Assembly: GCA_002708145.1 (NCBI GenBank)
Contig: PAOV01000017.1
Coordinates: 8,440-23,810, forward strand
Length of the DNA: 15,371 nt
Origin: Chloroflexota bacterium
GTDB lineage: Bacteria > Chloroflexota > Dehalococcoidia > Lucifugimonadales > Lucifugimonadaceae
Direction of reading: 5' to 3'
The notes beneath the pieces are model-generated. The model was not told the DNA's origin. It ran no database searches and saw only the letters and a program-made list of their open reading frames with translations. The translations under genes and the position numbers were made by a program. Below are positions 7,024 to 14,005 of this stretch, in pieces (position 1 is the stretch's first letter; each line of letters starts with the position of its first letter).

Positions 7024-7509
7024 TTGACTATAACAATAATACGAAACAGTAAAAACTTATATAGGCTTAATGACAAGACTGTAGTTAATTCCAATATTTT
7101 GGATACTTTTGATTTTTTTTCAAAAGCTGAGAACCTAAATTTTATAACCCCTCCGTGGTTAAAATTTAATATTCAAACCTCTCTACCTATAGAAATGAAA
7201 CATAACACAATAATAGATTATAAATTAAAATTACGTTATAAAGATATTCACTGGAGAAGTATAATTGAATTATGGGATCCACCAAATTCATTCGTTGACA
7301 AGCAATTATTAGGCCCATATAAATATTGGAGGCATTTACATAAAATTACTAGGCTTTCAGATCAGCAAACTATGGTAGAAGATATAGTGGATTATAAGTT
7401 ACCTTTTGGATTTATTGGAGTTTTAACTAATATGTTTTATGTAAAAAAAGAGTTAATTAAAATTTTTACTTATAGAAAAAAACAAATAATTAGTTATTTT
7501 AATAATTAA
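7024..7509 (+). CDS. SRPBCC (START-like) family protein
   Basis: This 161-residue protein resembles the SRPBCC ligand-binding fold (polyketide cyclase/Bet v 1/START superfamily), which forms a hydrophobic pocket. Features typical of one bacterial subgroup are FFSKAENLNFITPPWLKF (about 31-48), IIDYKLKLR, the IHWRSIIELWDPPNSFVD stretch (about 77-94), GPYKYWRHLHK, and VDYKLPFGFIG near the C-terminus. These proteins lack a universal catalytic residue, and known members bind lipids or small hydrophobic molecules or act as accessory proteins. TTG at 7024 is the only reasonable start: the codon just before it is an in-frame TAA and no other start codon occurs until residue 57. Its ribosome-binding site is weak (AAAGAAA, 7011-7016). 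It lies 13 nt after the transketolase-like gene and may be co-expressed with it. The ligand is unknown. Confidence 0.78.
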   Translation: MTITIIRNSKNLYRLNDKTVVNSNILDTFDFFSKAENLNFITPPWLKFNIQTSLPIEMKHNTIIDYKLKLRYKDIHWRSIIELWDPPNSFVDKQLLGPYKYWRHLHKITRLSDQQTMVEDIVDYKLPFGFIGVLTNMFYVKKELIKIFTYRKKQIISYFNN

Positions 7510-7574
7510 ATTAAATAGAATATTATATAAATGAAGTATAAGTTTTAAACATAATAATTTTAGGAGTAAATATT

Positions 7575-8666
7575 TTGCTTAAACATTTTCAGGTACCAGA
7601 TAATATCGCAGTAAGAGTAGAGATAAAAAAGCTAAGAGATATAGTTGAAAAAATTTTTATGAAATGTGGTGTACCGCATGATGACGCAATTTTAGCTGCT
7701 GATGTATTAATTTTTGCTGATGAAAGTGGAATTGATACTCATGGCGTTTCAAACATGCTAAGATCTTATGTTGAATTATATAATTCAAAAGTTCTGAACC
7801 CAACACCTACTATGGATATTGTTAAGGAGACACCATCGACAGCTACTATTGATGGAGATAAGGGTTTAGGAATTATCATTGCTCCTAAAGCTATGCAGAT
7901 TGCCATTGAAAAAGCAAAAAAAGTTGGTACTGGAGTAGTATCAATTAGAAACTCAGGTCATCTTGGTGCAGCAGGATATCATGCTATGATTGCTGCAGAT
8001 AATGATATGATTGGCTGGTGTATGACAGGTGGTGGTAATGCAATGATTCCAACTTTTGGAGCCGAGCCTAAATTAGGAACAAATCCTATAGCTTTTGCTG
8101 CTCCATGTGATAACCAACCTAATTTCATGTTTGATGCAGCAATGACTTCTATAGCTGGAAATAAGATAGGTTTGGCAAATAGAATGGGCAAGGGTATGGA
8201 GCCAGGGTGGGTAGCGCACGATGATGGAACTCCAGATATGGATGGAGGAAATTCTGCTGATTTTGCTGCTAATTCTGTAAGGAGACAATTGCCCTTGGGT
8301 TCTACAAGAGAACTTGGTTCACATAAAGGGTATGGTTTAGGAGTTATGGTTGATATTTTATGTGGTCAATTATCCTTTGCTGAAGGATTTGCAAGTTTAT
8401 CTGATAATAGGAGAGGGCATTTTGTTGCTGCTTATTCTATAGATGCATTTGGTGATATTGATACATTTAAAAATAATATGGATGGTATGATGAGAAACTT
8501 AAGGTCTACAAAGCCAATGCCTGGTCAAGATAGAGTTGTATATCCAGGTCTTCCAGAGCATGAGGTAAGAATTGAGAGAAATAAAAATGGTATTCCATTA
8601 CATCCAGAGGTAATTGAGTGGTTTAAGGCAATCTGCTCTGAGCTAGAGATTCAAGAACATTTATAA
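7575..8666 (+). CDS. Type-2 malate/L-lactate dehydrogenase (Ldh family) NAD(P)-dependent oxidoreductase
   Basis: This 363-residue enzyme belongs to the Ldh_2 family, which does not use a classical Rossmann fold and oxidises 2-hydroxy acids (malate, L-lactate, sulfolactate, ureidoglycolate) or reduces related imino acids with NAD(P). Visible signatures are DTHGVSNMLRSYV (54-66), VSIRNSGHLGAAGYH (122-136, with the conserved His129), PKLGTNPIAFAAP (165-177), FDAAMTSIAGNKI (186-198) and HKGYGLGVMVDILCG (250-264). The length is close to the family norm. The start is TTG at 7575, with TAGGAG at 7561-7566 eight bases upstream. The substrate cannot be read from sequence because the subfamilies differ at few positions. 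A 65-nt AT-rich gap separates it from the SRPBCC gene, so it may have its own promoter. The next gene follows within 12 nt. Confidence 0.88.
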   Translation: MLKHFQVPDNIAVRVEIKKLRDIVEKIFMKCGVPHDDAILAADVLIFADESGIDTHGVSNMLRSYVELYNSKVLNPTPTMDIVKETPSTATIDGDKGLGIIIAPKAMQIAIEKAKKVGTGVVSIRNSGHLGAAGYHAMIAADNDMIGWCMTGGGNAMIPTFGAEPKLGTNPIAFAAPCDNQPNFMFDAAMTSIAGNKIGLANRMGKGMEPGWVAHDDGTPDMDGGNSADFAANSVRRQLPLGSTRELGSHKGYGLGVMVDILCGQLSFAEGFASLSDNRRGHFVAAYSIDAFGDIDTFKNNMDGMMRNLRSTKPMPGQDRVVYPGLPEHEVRIERNKNGIPLHPEVIEWFKAICSELEIQEHL

Positions 8667-8678
8667 GAGGTAGATAAA

Positions 8679-9035
8679 TTGATTAATGGAGTATTAATTG
8701 GATTTGGAATAATTTTGATTTCAATTCCTATACCTATTGTACATTTTATTGCTATACCATTAAGTCCTTTTGTTGCTGGATTTATTGGAGGAGGAGTGGC
8801 AAAAACAGATGAAAAATCTACTTTGAGATTTGGATTATTTATGGCTCTATTAATGTCAATACCAGGATTATTTTTTATAATATTTAGATTAATATTTGGA
8901 ATTGATGAAATTTTTAGTATATCTTCTGATATTTTTATAGTCATTCTATTGATATTAATTCCATATACTTGGTTCGGTAGTACAATTGGAGCATTGATAA
9001 GTTATATAATAAGAAAAAATCAGGAAAAAAATTAA
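8679..9035 (+). CDS. Small multi-pass membrane protein, unknown function
   Basis: This 118-residue hydrophobic protein has about four predicted membrane helices (about 3-24, 28-46, 50-72 and 82-110). The second and third are joined by GGGVAKTDEKSTLRFG, a Gly-rich and charged loop. The C-terminus is short and basic. The start is TTG at 8679 with AGAGG at 8666-8670, whose first base is the last base of the dehydrogenase stop. An ATG at 8686 is out of frame, which supports TTG. The protein resembles small DUF-type membrane proteins whose Gly-rich helix hairpins recur across bacteria, but I cannot assign a family. It is coupled to the Ldh gene by spacing. Its last 4 nt overlap the convergent stress-protein gene, leaving no room for a terminator outside coding sequence. 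Confidence 0.7.
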   Translation: MINGVLIGFGIILISIPIPIVHFIAIPLSPFVAGFIGGGVAKTDEKSTLRFGLFMALLMSIPGLFFIIFRLIFGIDEIFSISSDIFIVILLILIPYTWFGSTIGALISYIIRKNQEKN

Positions 9036-9940
9036 TTATTAATCTCTAAGTTTTGTGTATCCTTATGAACTTGTTTTGATCTGTCATTCACAATTTGTCT
9101 ATCCGGTACGATAATTATAGGGTTATCTATACTTCTAAAAATAGCATCTGCATTACTTCCATTTATAGCTCTGTTTATTCCATATCTTAATCGAGAATTT
9201 ATAACTATCCATGCACGAGGGCTATTTATTGCGGCTTTCTTAATTGATTCAGTAATGTTCTTTTGAGAATAAATAATATTATATTTAATTTTATAATTAT
9301 CTAGTAATTTAGAAATCTCTTCATCTAAATTAGTTTCATCTTTATCTAAAAAAATCAATAAAGGTGCGCTTGTTGCTAATGATATTGAGATAATTAAATT
9401 TGCTAAAACCGGATTTGTGACTATCTCTTTTGATGTAATAATTTCAGAAGGACTTATAGAATTAGTTCCAGTAATATTATAATTATTATCTTTCACGATA
9501 AGTATTGGGCATGAGGTAGTTTTCCACAAATAATCAATAGATTTAGGGAAAAAAATTCTTTTTAATTTATTTGTTGGGTTTGCAACCATCGCAATTAGTC
9601 CAATAGAGCTTGTTACAGCTCTTGAAGCTATCATTGAGGCAGTTTGTCCTGAAGCAATTCCCCATTTAGAACTTATGTTATATTTACTTAACTGTGCTTG
9701 AACTTCTTTCATGTAAAGACCTGCCAATAAAAGACCCCTATCATTATTATTATCTGGTACAAACGAGTAGTTATTTTTTAAGTTAGATAATGGATGTTTC
9801 GGTGGTAGAGAATGAAATAGATTTAATTCACTAGAAAACCAATCTGAAAAAAGCCATGCATAAGGTATAATTTTTTCAGATTTTGCAGAGCCATCTAATG
9901 GTACTAAAATTTTCTTAATATCTTTATTATTTTCTGTCAT
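9032..9940 (-). CDS. Tandem universal stress protein (UspA) family protein
   Basis: This 302-residue protein carries two UspA-like domains. The first (about 8-150) opens with KKILVPLDGSAKSEKIIPYA and ends in SCPILIVKD. The second (about 164-279) ends in NPIIIVPD. UspA proteins are cytoplasmic and many bind ATP through a GxxGx9GS motif. In domain 1 that region (121-134) has no glycine and should not bind nucleotide in the usual way. In domain 2, YGINRAINGSNADAI (253-267) keeps part of the motif, including the GS. The role is inferred as stress-related or regulatory only from family membership. The ATG at 9940 has no visible Shine-Dalgarno sequence and lies 18 nt after the sulfurtransferase stop, so the two genes probably share a transcript. 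Confidence 0.85.
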   Translation of the reverse strand: MTENNKDIKKILVPLDGSAKSEKIIPYAWLFSDWFSSELNLFHSLPPKHPLSNLKNNYSFVPDNNNDRGLLLAGLYMKEVQAQLSKYNISSKWGIASGQTASMIASRAVTSSIGLIAMVANPTNKLKRIFFPKSIDYLWKTTSCPILIVKDNNYNITGTNSISPSEIITSKEIVTNPVLANLIISISLATSAPLLIFLDKDETNLDEEISKLLDNYKIKYNIIYSQKNITESIKKAAINSPRAWIVINSRLRYGINRAINGSNADAIFRSIDNPIIIVPDRQIVNDRSKQVHKDTQNLEINN

Positions 9941-9958
9941 TTTTGTTTTGGTGATGAA

Positions 9959-10804
9959 TTATTTTTCTATAGGGCAAGAAAAATCTTCAGCCCATTCTCT
10001 CCAAGATCCATCATAATTTCTTATATTATTAAATCCAGATAATCTTAATGCCCAAAATGCATGTGCTGCACGTATACCACCCTGACAATATGTGATTATA
10101 TTTTTTTCAGGAGTAATATTATTTTTATATAGTATTTCTCTTATTTTCTCTGCAGTTTTCAAAATAGGTATACTTCCTTCTGTATGAAAATTTTTCCATT
10201 CTATATGTATTGATCCTGGTATTCTTCCTCCTCTGGAACCACCTCTCAAGTTTATTCCATTTCGTTCATCGTCACTGCGCACATCAAGAATTATAGTTGT
10301 GCTATCATCTAAATTTTCAAGTATGAAATTTTTATCTGCAAAAATATTCTGGTCTATTTTTGTAATAAATGTCTTTTTTTGGATTATAGATTTATTTTTT
10401 GTAATTTCACGATTTTCATAAAGCCATTTTGGATACCCACCGTCTAAAATTTTAACATTTTTATGACCATGATAATATAATGCCCAAATGAGCCTGAACG
10501 AATATAATCCTGCAGAACGATCATAGCAAACAACCTCTGAAGAGTTATCAATGCCTAGCTCTGAAATTGTATTTGAAAATTTTTTAGGATTTTGTATATG
10601 TGTTCTATCTTTCACGGAGGTTTTATAAAAATTATCAATAGGATTAGATGAGCCAGGGATATGTCCAATATTGTATTCTTCAATAGAATCAACATCAACA
10701 ACTTGAAGATTAGGGTTATTTAAATTATCTTCTAACCAATCTGTGGTTACAAATAATTCAGGATTAGTATATCCTCTATCATTAGGATGTTTATAATTTT
10801 TCAT
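9959..10804 (-). CDS. Tandem-domain rhodanese sulfurtransferase (thiosulfate/3-mercaptopyruvate type)
   Basis: This enzyme would transfer a sulfane sulfur from thiosulfate or 3-mercaptopyruvate to an acceptor through a Cys persulfide. The 281-residue length and two rhodanese domains fit the family. The N-terminal domain (about 15-130) contains VVDVDSIEEYNIGHIPGS and has Asp95 in VVCYDRSAG at the position of the active-site Cys, so it is the usual inactive structural domain; a Cys (Cys93) lies two residues earlier. The C-terminal domain (about 155-278) has IILDVRSDDE and the catalytic loop CQGGIRAAH, with Cys240 as nucleophile. The loop CQGGIRA differs from both CRKGVT (thiosulfate) and CGSGVT (mercaptopyruvate), so the donor is uncertain. 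The ATG at 10804 lacks a ribosome-binding site but has a TATAAT box about 30 nt upstream. The stress-protein gene follows. Confidence 0.9.
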   Translation of the reverse strand: MKNYKHPNDRGYTNPELFVTTDWLEDNLNNPNLQVVDVDSIEEYNIGHIPGSSNPIDNFYKTSVKDRTHIQNPKKFSNTISELGIDNSSEVVCYDRSAGLYSFRLIWALYYHGHKNVKILDGGYPKWLYENREITKNKSIIQKKTFITKIDQNIFADKNFILENLDDSTTIILDVRSDDERNGINLRGGSRGGRIPGSIHIEWKNFHTEGSIPILKTAEKIREILYKNNITPEKNIITYCQGGIRAAHAFWALRLSGFNNIRNYDGSWREWAEDFSCPIEK

Positions 10805-10832
10805 ATTTAAATTATCATTAATAATTATTTTA

Positions 10833-10860
10833 ATTATATTCCTTTTAACATAACTCTGAA
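10833..10860 (-). promoter_or_regulatory. Candidate promoter of the sulfurtransferase/stress-protein pair
   Basis: On the minus strand a perfect TATAAT (10838-10833) lies 16 bp downstream of TTCAGA (10860-10855, 4/6 to TTGACA). Transcription would start near 10825, giving a leader of about 20 nt before the ATG at 10804. The site lies in the 78-nt gap between two divergent genes. The opposite strand also needs a promoter here (TATAAG at 10862-10867 is the best candidate), but it has no good -35. Confidence 0.5.
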
Positions 10861-10882
10861 ATATAAGAAATTTTAACCAATT

Positions 10883-11803
10883 ATGGACAAAACTATTATC
10901 AATTTTAATAAAAATGAAGAAAATGTATATAGATCACTATGTTCATTGCTTGAATTTGTAGGCTTGGGTTATCAGGGTAAATTTGTAAATATTGATGGAA
11001 TTAATATACATTATCTAGAATACGGTGAAGGCGAACCATTATTATTATTACATGGAGGTGGTGCAGGATCTGGAATTTTCTTTAACCAGATAAGATTTTT
11101 TTCTAGATTTTATAGAGTGGTAGTTCCTGATCACCCATGTTTTGGATTATCTGAAAGAATTCCATACAAAAAGCCAATAAATGATTCATTGAGAAAATAT
11201 ATAATTTCTTTTATGGATAAATTAGATATTAGAAAAACTAATATTGTAGGCTTATCTATGGGTGGGCAAGGATTAATTGCATCTTTATTAAATTCTCCAG
11301 ATAGATTTATGAAAATTATTCTGATGGACTCTGCCGGACTTGGTAAGGAATTTCCATTAGTATTTAGATTAGCTACCATTCCAATACTTGGAAAGTTTTT
11401 AATAAATTCTAATACTAATAAATCTAATGAAATGCTTATAAAAAATTTAGAAGTTCAGTCAACAAAATTTCCGGGATATGACCTTTATAAAGAATATGCA
11501 TTTAACGTAACTAAAGTCAATAAACATTCTGAAGCATTAAGAAAAAGCTTATTTTCAGTGACAAGTATCTTTGGTCAAAAAATGGTTTTCAAAGATGAAG
11601 AACTTGCCTCTATACAGAAAAATGTTTTAGTTATTTGGGGAGAAAATGATAAGATATTTCCAGTAAAACATGGATATAGAATTAATAAATTATTACAAAA
11701 TTCCTCTTTAGAATTAGTTAAAAATAGTGGTCATATACCATTAGTTGAAAAAAGTAAAAAGGTTAATTTTTTAATGAGAAAATTCTTATTAGATATTAGA
11801 TGA
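10883..11803 (+). CDS. Alpha/beta-hydrolase fold protein
   Basis: This 306-residue hydrolase has a complete catalytic triad. Ser125 lies in the nucleophile elbow GLSMGG (123-128), Asp256 in WGENDKIFP (252-260) and His284 in SGHIPLVE (282-289). HGGGAGSG at 57-64 forms the oxyanion hole, and VVVPDHPCFGLSE (79-91) is the usual strand-turn after it. The long region about 150-235 would be the cap domain that sets specificity. The pattern is closest to C-C bond hydrolases of meta-cleavage pathways, esterases and epoxide-hydrolase relatives; the substrate cannot be named. No signal peptide is seen, so it should be cytoplasmic. The ATG lacks a Shine-Dalgarno sequence. It diverges from the sulfurtransferase and its stop overlaps the next gene as ATGA, indicating coupled translation. 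Confidence 0.87.
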   Translation: MDKTIINFNKNEENVYRSLCSLLEFVGLGYQGKFVNIDGINIHYLEYGEGEPLLLLHGGGAGSGIFFNQIRFFSRFYRVVVPDHPCFGLSERIPYKKPINDSLRKYIISFMDKLDIRKTNIVGLSMGGQGLIASLLNSPDRFMKIILMDSAGLGKEFPLVFRLATIPILGKFLINSNTNKSNEMLIKNLEVQSTKFPGYDLYKEYAFNVTKVNKHSEALRKSLFSVTSIFGQKMVFKDEELASIQKNVLVIWGENDKIFPVKHGYRINKLLQNSSLELVKNSGHIPLVEKSKKVNFLMRKFLLDIR

Positions 11804-12189
11804 ATATGAATTCTAAAGAAGATATAGTAAACTCGAAAAAATTATTTGAAAAAGGATTAAAGCTAGCTCAACTGGGTAATCCGATGGATGCTTCTAAATT
11901 ATTTGAAGAAGCAGCTTGGTTGGATCCTGAAAATGCGAAAATACAATATAATTTGGGAACTGCTCATTTAAGTTTAGGTAACTTTGAGCAAGCAATTATA
12001 AATCTATCAAATGCTATTTCGCTCGATAATAGTTTTGTTGATGCTTATGGTAATAGATGTGTTGCTTATTTTGCTATTGGAGAGGATATTAATTCATCTA
12101 ATGATTTTAATAAGGCTAAATCATTAGGGGCAAATGAAGATGGACTAAATGCAATATTGGACTATGTTAAGACTAAGAGAAAAGATTAG
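11800..12189 (+). CDS. Tetratricopeptide-repeat (TPR) protein
   Basis: This 129-residue protein is built almost entirely of about three TPR helix pairs: residues 11-44 (FEKGLKLAQLGNPMDASKLF...), 47-80 (IQYNLGTAHLSLGNFEQAI..., the best match to the consensus) and 81-110 (AYGNRCVAYFAIGE...). TPRs are protein-protein interaction modules and no catalytic domain is attached. No signal peptide or membrane helix is present, so it is likely cytoplasmic. The ATG at 11800 overlaps the hydrolase stop (ATGA). A second ATG at 11806 is an equally possible start. Coupling suggests it works with, or is expressed at the level of, the hydrolase, but the partner is unknown. Its stop codon lies 1 nt from the convergent MerR gene. 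Confidence 0.85.
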   Translation: MNMNSKEDIVNSKKLFEKGLKLAQLGNPMDASKLFEEAAWLDPENAKIQYNLGTAHLSLGNFEQAIINLSNAISLDNSFVDAYGNRCVAYFAIGEDINSSNDFNKAKSLGANEDGLNAILDYVKTKRKD

Positions 12190-12215
12190 TTTATTTTTTA
12201 TATAAAGTTTTCTCT
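12176..12215. terminator. Possible bidirectional terminator at a convergent gene junction
   Basis: AGAGAAAA at 12176-12183 pairs with TTTTCTCT at 12208-12215, and inside it TTTAT (12190-12194) pairs with ATAAA (12202-12206). The nested hairpin spans both convergent stop codons (12187-12189 plus, 12193-12191 minus), where no intergenic DNA exists. It has a 6-nt/1-nt internal loop and no long T-run on the plus side, so this is a modest candidate. Confidence 0.3.
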
Positions 12216-12829
12216 AACTCTAATCTTCGTAAATATTTTCTTATAGTATCAAAAGATTGTATAACTCTAGAGATATTTTTTGTATTTTTTTCACCCTTTA
12301 TTGATTTAATATATTCTGCTAAAAGAATTGATTCTAATCTTGAAAAAATGGAATGGTCTTTATTCTTTAAGATTTGTTGAATGTTAATACCAAGACTTAA
12401 TATATCTCCAACAGCCTGAGAAAGTGTTAAGTCATTTATTGTATGGTAAGGTATACCATCATTAGATATTTTTGGTATTTTTATAATTTTTGAATCAATT
12501 AGCTTATCATATATATCCTCGGAAATATTACTGTCTTTTATTAAGTTACTAATTGTAAGGTTTTCTTGTTTATTTTTTTTATCAATGACTTCAGAGAAAC
12601 CTGAATTATTAATAATTTCTTTAATGCCATTGAGGTTAATTTTCTTTTCTTTAAGTTTCTTTATTGTTTTTAATAAACTAATATGATTACTAGAATAAAC
12701 AGCTCTTGTTTTATTAATTTTTTTTGGTGGAGAGAGAACTCCAATTTTAACGTAGTAATTAATAGTTGCAGTAGATAAATTAGTGATTTTGGATAACTCT
12801 CCTATAGAAAAAGTTTTTTTATCTAACAT
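12191..12829 (-). CDS. MerR-family transcriptional regulator
   Basis: This DNA-binding regulator has about 212 residues. The N-terminal winged helix-turn-helix reads TFSIGELSKITNLSTATINYYVKIGVLSPPK (about 6-36), then VYSSNHISLLKTIKKLKEKK, the standard MerR layout. The remaining region is a Lys-, Ile- and Asn-rich helical part with no recognised effector domain and no Cys cluster, so it is not a classic metal sensor. I prefer the ATG at 12829: it lies 2 nt after the permease stop and has GGGA just upstream. An ATG at 12841, five codons earlier (counting both), overlaps the permease and has no ribosome-binding site. It is third in a minus-strand operon with an ABC-2 exporter, and MerR proteins in that setting often control the exporter's expression. 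The effector is unknown. Confidence 0.85.
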   Translation of the reverse strand: MLDKKTFSIGELSKITNLSTATINYYVKIGVLSPPKKINKTRAVYSSNHISLLKTIKKLKEKKINLNGIKEIINNSGFSEVIDKKNKQENLTISNLIKDSNISEDIYDKLIDSKIIKIPKISNDGIPYHTINDLTLSQAVGDILSLGINIQQILKNKDHSIFSRLESILLAEYIKSIKGEKNTKNISRVIQSFDTIRKYLRRLELEKTLYKK

Positions 12830-12831
12830 AA

Positions 12832-13998
12832 TTATTCCCATTCAAAAAGTTTAATAGCTATTAAGAAAATGATAACAAACCAAACTAATAGACCTATTAT
12901 TTGTATACCTGAAGAGAATATTTGTACCTGATCCATCGTAGTTGATCTCATTAAGTTTGCAAGAAAAGACAAAGGAAAAAATTGTGTAAAATTTGAAAGC
13001 CAATTTGGCAAGGATGAAACAGGAAAAAATATTCCCGAAAGTATCATCATTGGAAAAACAATAAGATTTGCAATTGGTGCAAGTGTATCTTCACTTCTGG
13101 ATTTACCAGATATCGCTAATCCCAGACCAATAAAAACAGCACCTCCTATTAATGAAACAATAGTGATATTTATCCAAAAAATAATGTCTAAGAGATTAAT
13201 ATCTGCACCTAAAAAAAATTTTCCTAATAATAAAAGTAGATAAGTCTGGATTAGAATAATTATAGCTCTAGTGGAGATTTGTGCCGCTAAAAAATGTGAT
13301 GCCCCAGCAGGTGTGGCCTTAATTCTTCTTAGCATTCCAGTTCTTTTTAGTCTAACTAAAGTAAAGCCTACAGAAAAAATACCTGTCTGCATTATTGCCA
13401 TTGCTGCTATACCGGGTACGATCCAGTTTTTATAGTTATTTTTTGATTTTTCCTTAATTAATTCATAATTAATAGAATTATAATAATCATTAATAGAAAC
13501 TGAATCTAACTCCGGAAAATTTGTGATGATACTTTTTTGAATATTTTTTTCAATAATTAGTTTAGTAGTCAAGGAATCTTTCTTAAAGGATTCATCATAA
13601 TTAAAAATTACATCACAATTTTTCAAATTTCTCTCACAATTTTTAGTGTCGTTTATTATATTTCGAGGTATATTTATGTTTATAATACTTTCTTCATTGT
13701 AGTTAATTTTTTCTGAAGAATTACTTATACTAGAAACTGTATTAATTCCGAGAATATTTACTATATCATTAGATATATTAGATAATAGTTTTTTTTCTTT
13801 TTCGACCAGATTTAAATTTTCGTTTGTGTTTGTACTTATAAATATGTTTATTTGAGGGTTTTCAGAAACAGAAAAAACTGATTGAAATCCAAATACAATC
13901 ATTATAAATCCAGGGAAAAATAATGTCCAAAAAATTCCTTGTTTATTCCTAAAATACATTTTTGTTGTGATTATGGTTAAATCGATAAAAAGTTTCAT
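12832..13998 (-). CDS. ABC-2 type exporter permease
   Basis: This 388-residue membrane subunit of an ABC-2 exporter has one N-terminal helix (about 22-43), a large Asn- and Ser-rich extracytoplasmic region (about 44-190) and about five more helices (about 193-215, 238-262, 270-297, 305-328 and 364-384). This is the standard ABC-2 membrane topology of drug, lipid and polysaccharide exporters. LKRTGMLRRIKATPAGASHF (about 217-236) is the conserved cytoplasmic segment, and MILSGIFFPVSSLPNWLSNF (about 318-337) is the typical penultimate-loop motif. Two Cys in the outer region (121 and 128) could form a disulfide. The ATG lies 7 nt after the ATPase stop. The substrate cannot be inferred; export of a drug, lipid or toxic metabolite is usual for this family. 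Confidence 0.9.
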   Translation of the reverse strand: MKLFIDLTIITTKMYFRNKQGIFWTLFFPGFIMIVFGFQSVFSVSENPQINIFISTNTNENLNLVEKEKKLLSNISNDIVNILGINTVSSISNSSEKINYNEESIININIPRNIINDTKNCERNLKNCDVIFNYDESFKKDSLTTKLIIEKNIQKSIITNFPELDSVSINDYYNSINYELIKEKSKNNYKNWIVPGIAAMAIMQTGIFSVGFTLVRLKRTGMLRRIKATPAGASHFLAAQISTRAIIILIQTYLLLLLGKFFLGADINLLDIIFWINITIVSLIGGAVFIGLGLAISGKSRSEDTLAPIANLIVFPMMILSGIFFPVSSLPNWLSNFTQFFPLSFLANLMRSTTMDQVQIFSSGIQIIGLLVWFVIIFLIAIKLFEWE

Positions 13999-14005
13999 TA
14001 TTATA

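Noticed and set aside
7024..7064. TTGACT followed by TATAGG, resembling a promoter at the SRPBCC start
   Set aside because: The boxes are about 29 bp apart, and TTGACT contains the only usable start codon of that gene.
7979..8288. Two overlapping antisense open frames inside the Ldh dehydrogenase gene
   Set aside because: Both lie wholly within conserved dehydrogenase coding sequence and encode nothing recognisable.
8651..8944. Antisense open frame opposite the small membrane protein
   Set aside because: The plus-strand gene has a ribosome-binding site and coherent membrane helices; the antisense product is Ile/Asn/Pro-rich with no pattern.
11131..11379. Antisense open frame inside the alpha/beta hydrolase
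   Set aside because: It covers the conserved nucleophile-elbow region of a complete hydrolase and has no independent support.
12830..12841. Earlier ATG for the MerR gene at 12841
   Set aside because: It overlaps the permease gene and has no ribosome-binding site, whereas the ATG at 12829 has GGGA upstream and fits the usual MerR N-terminus.
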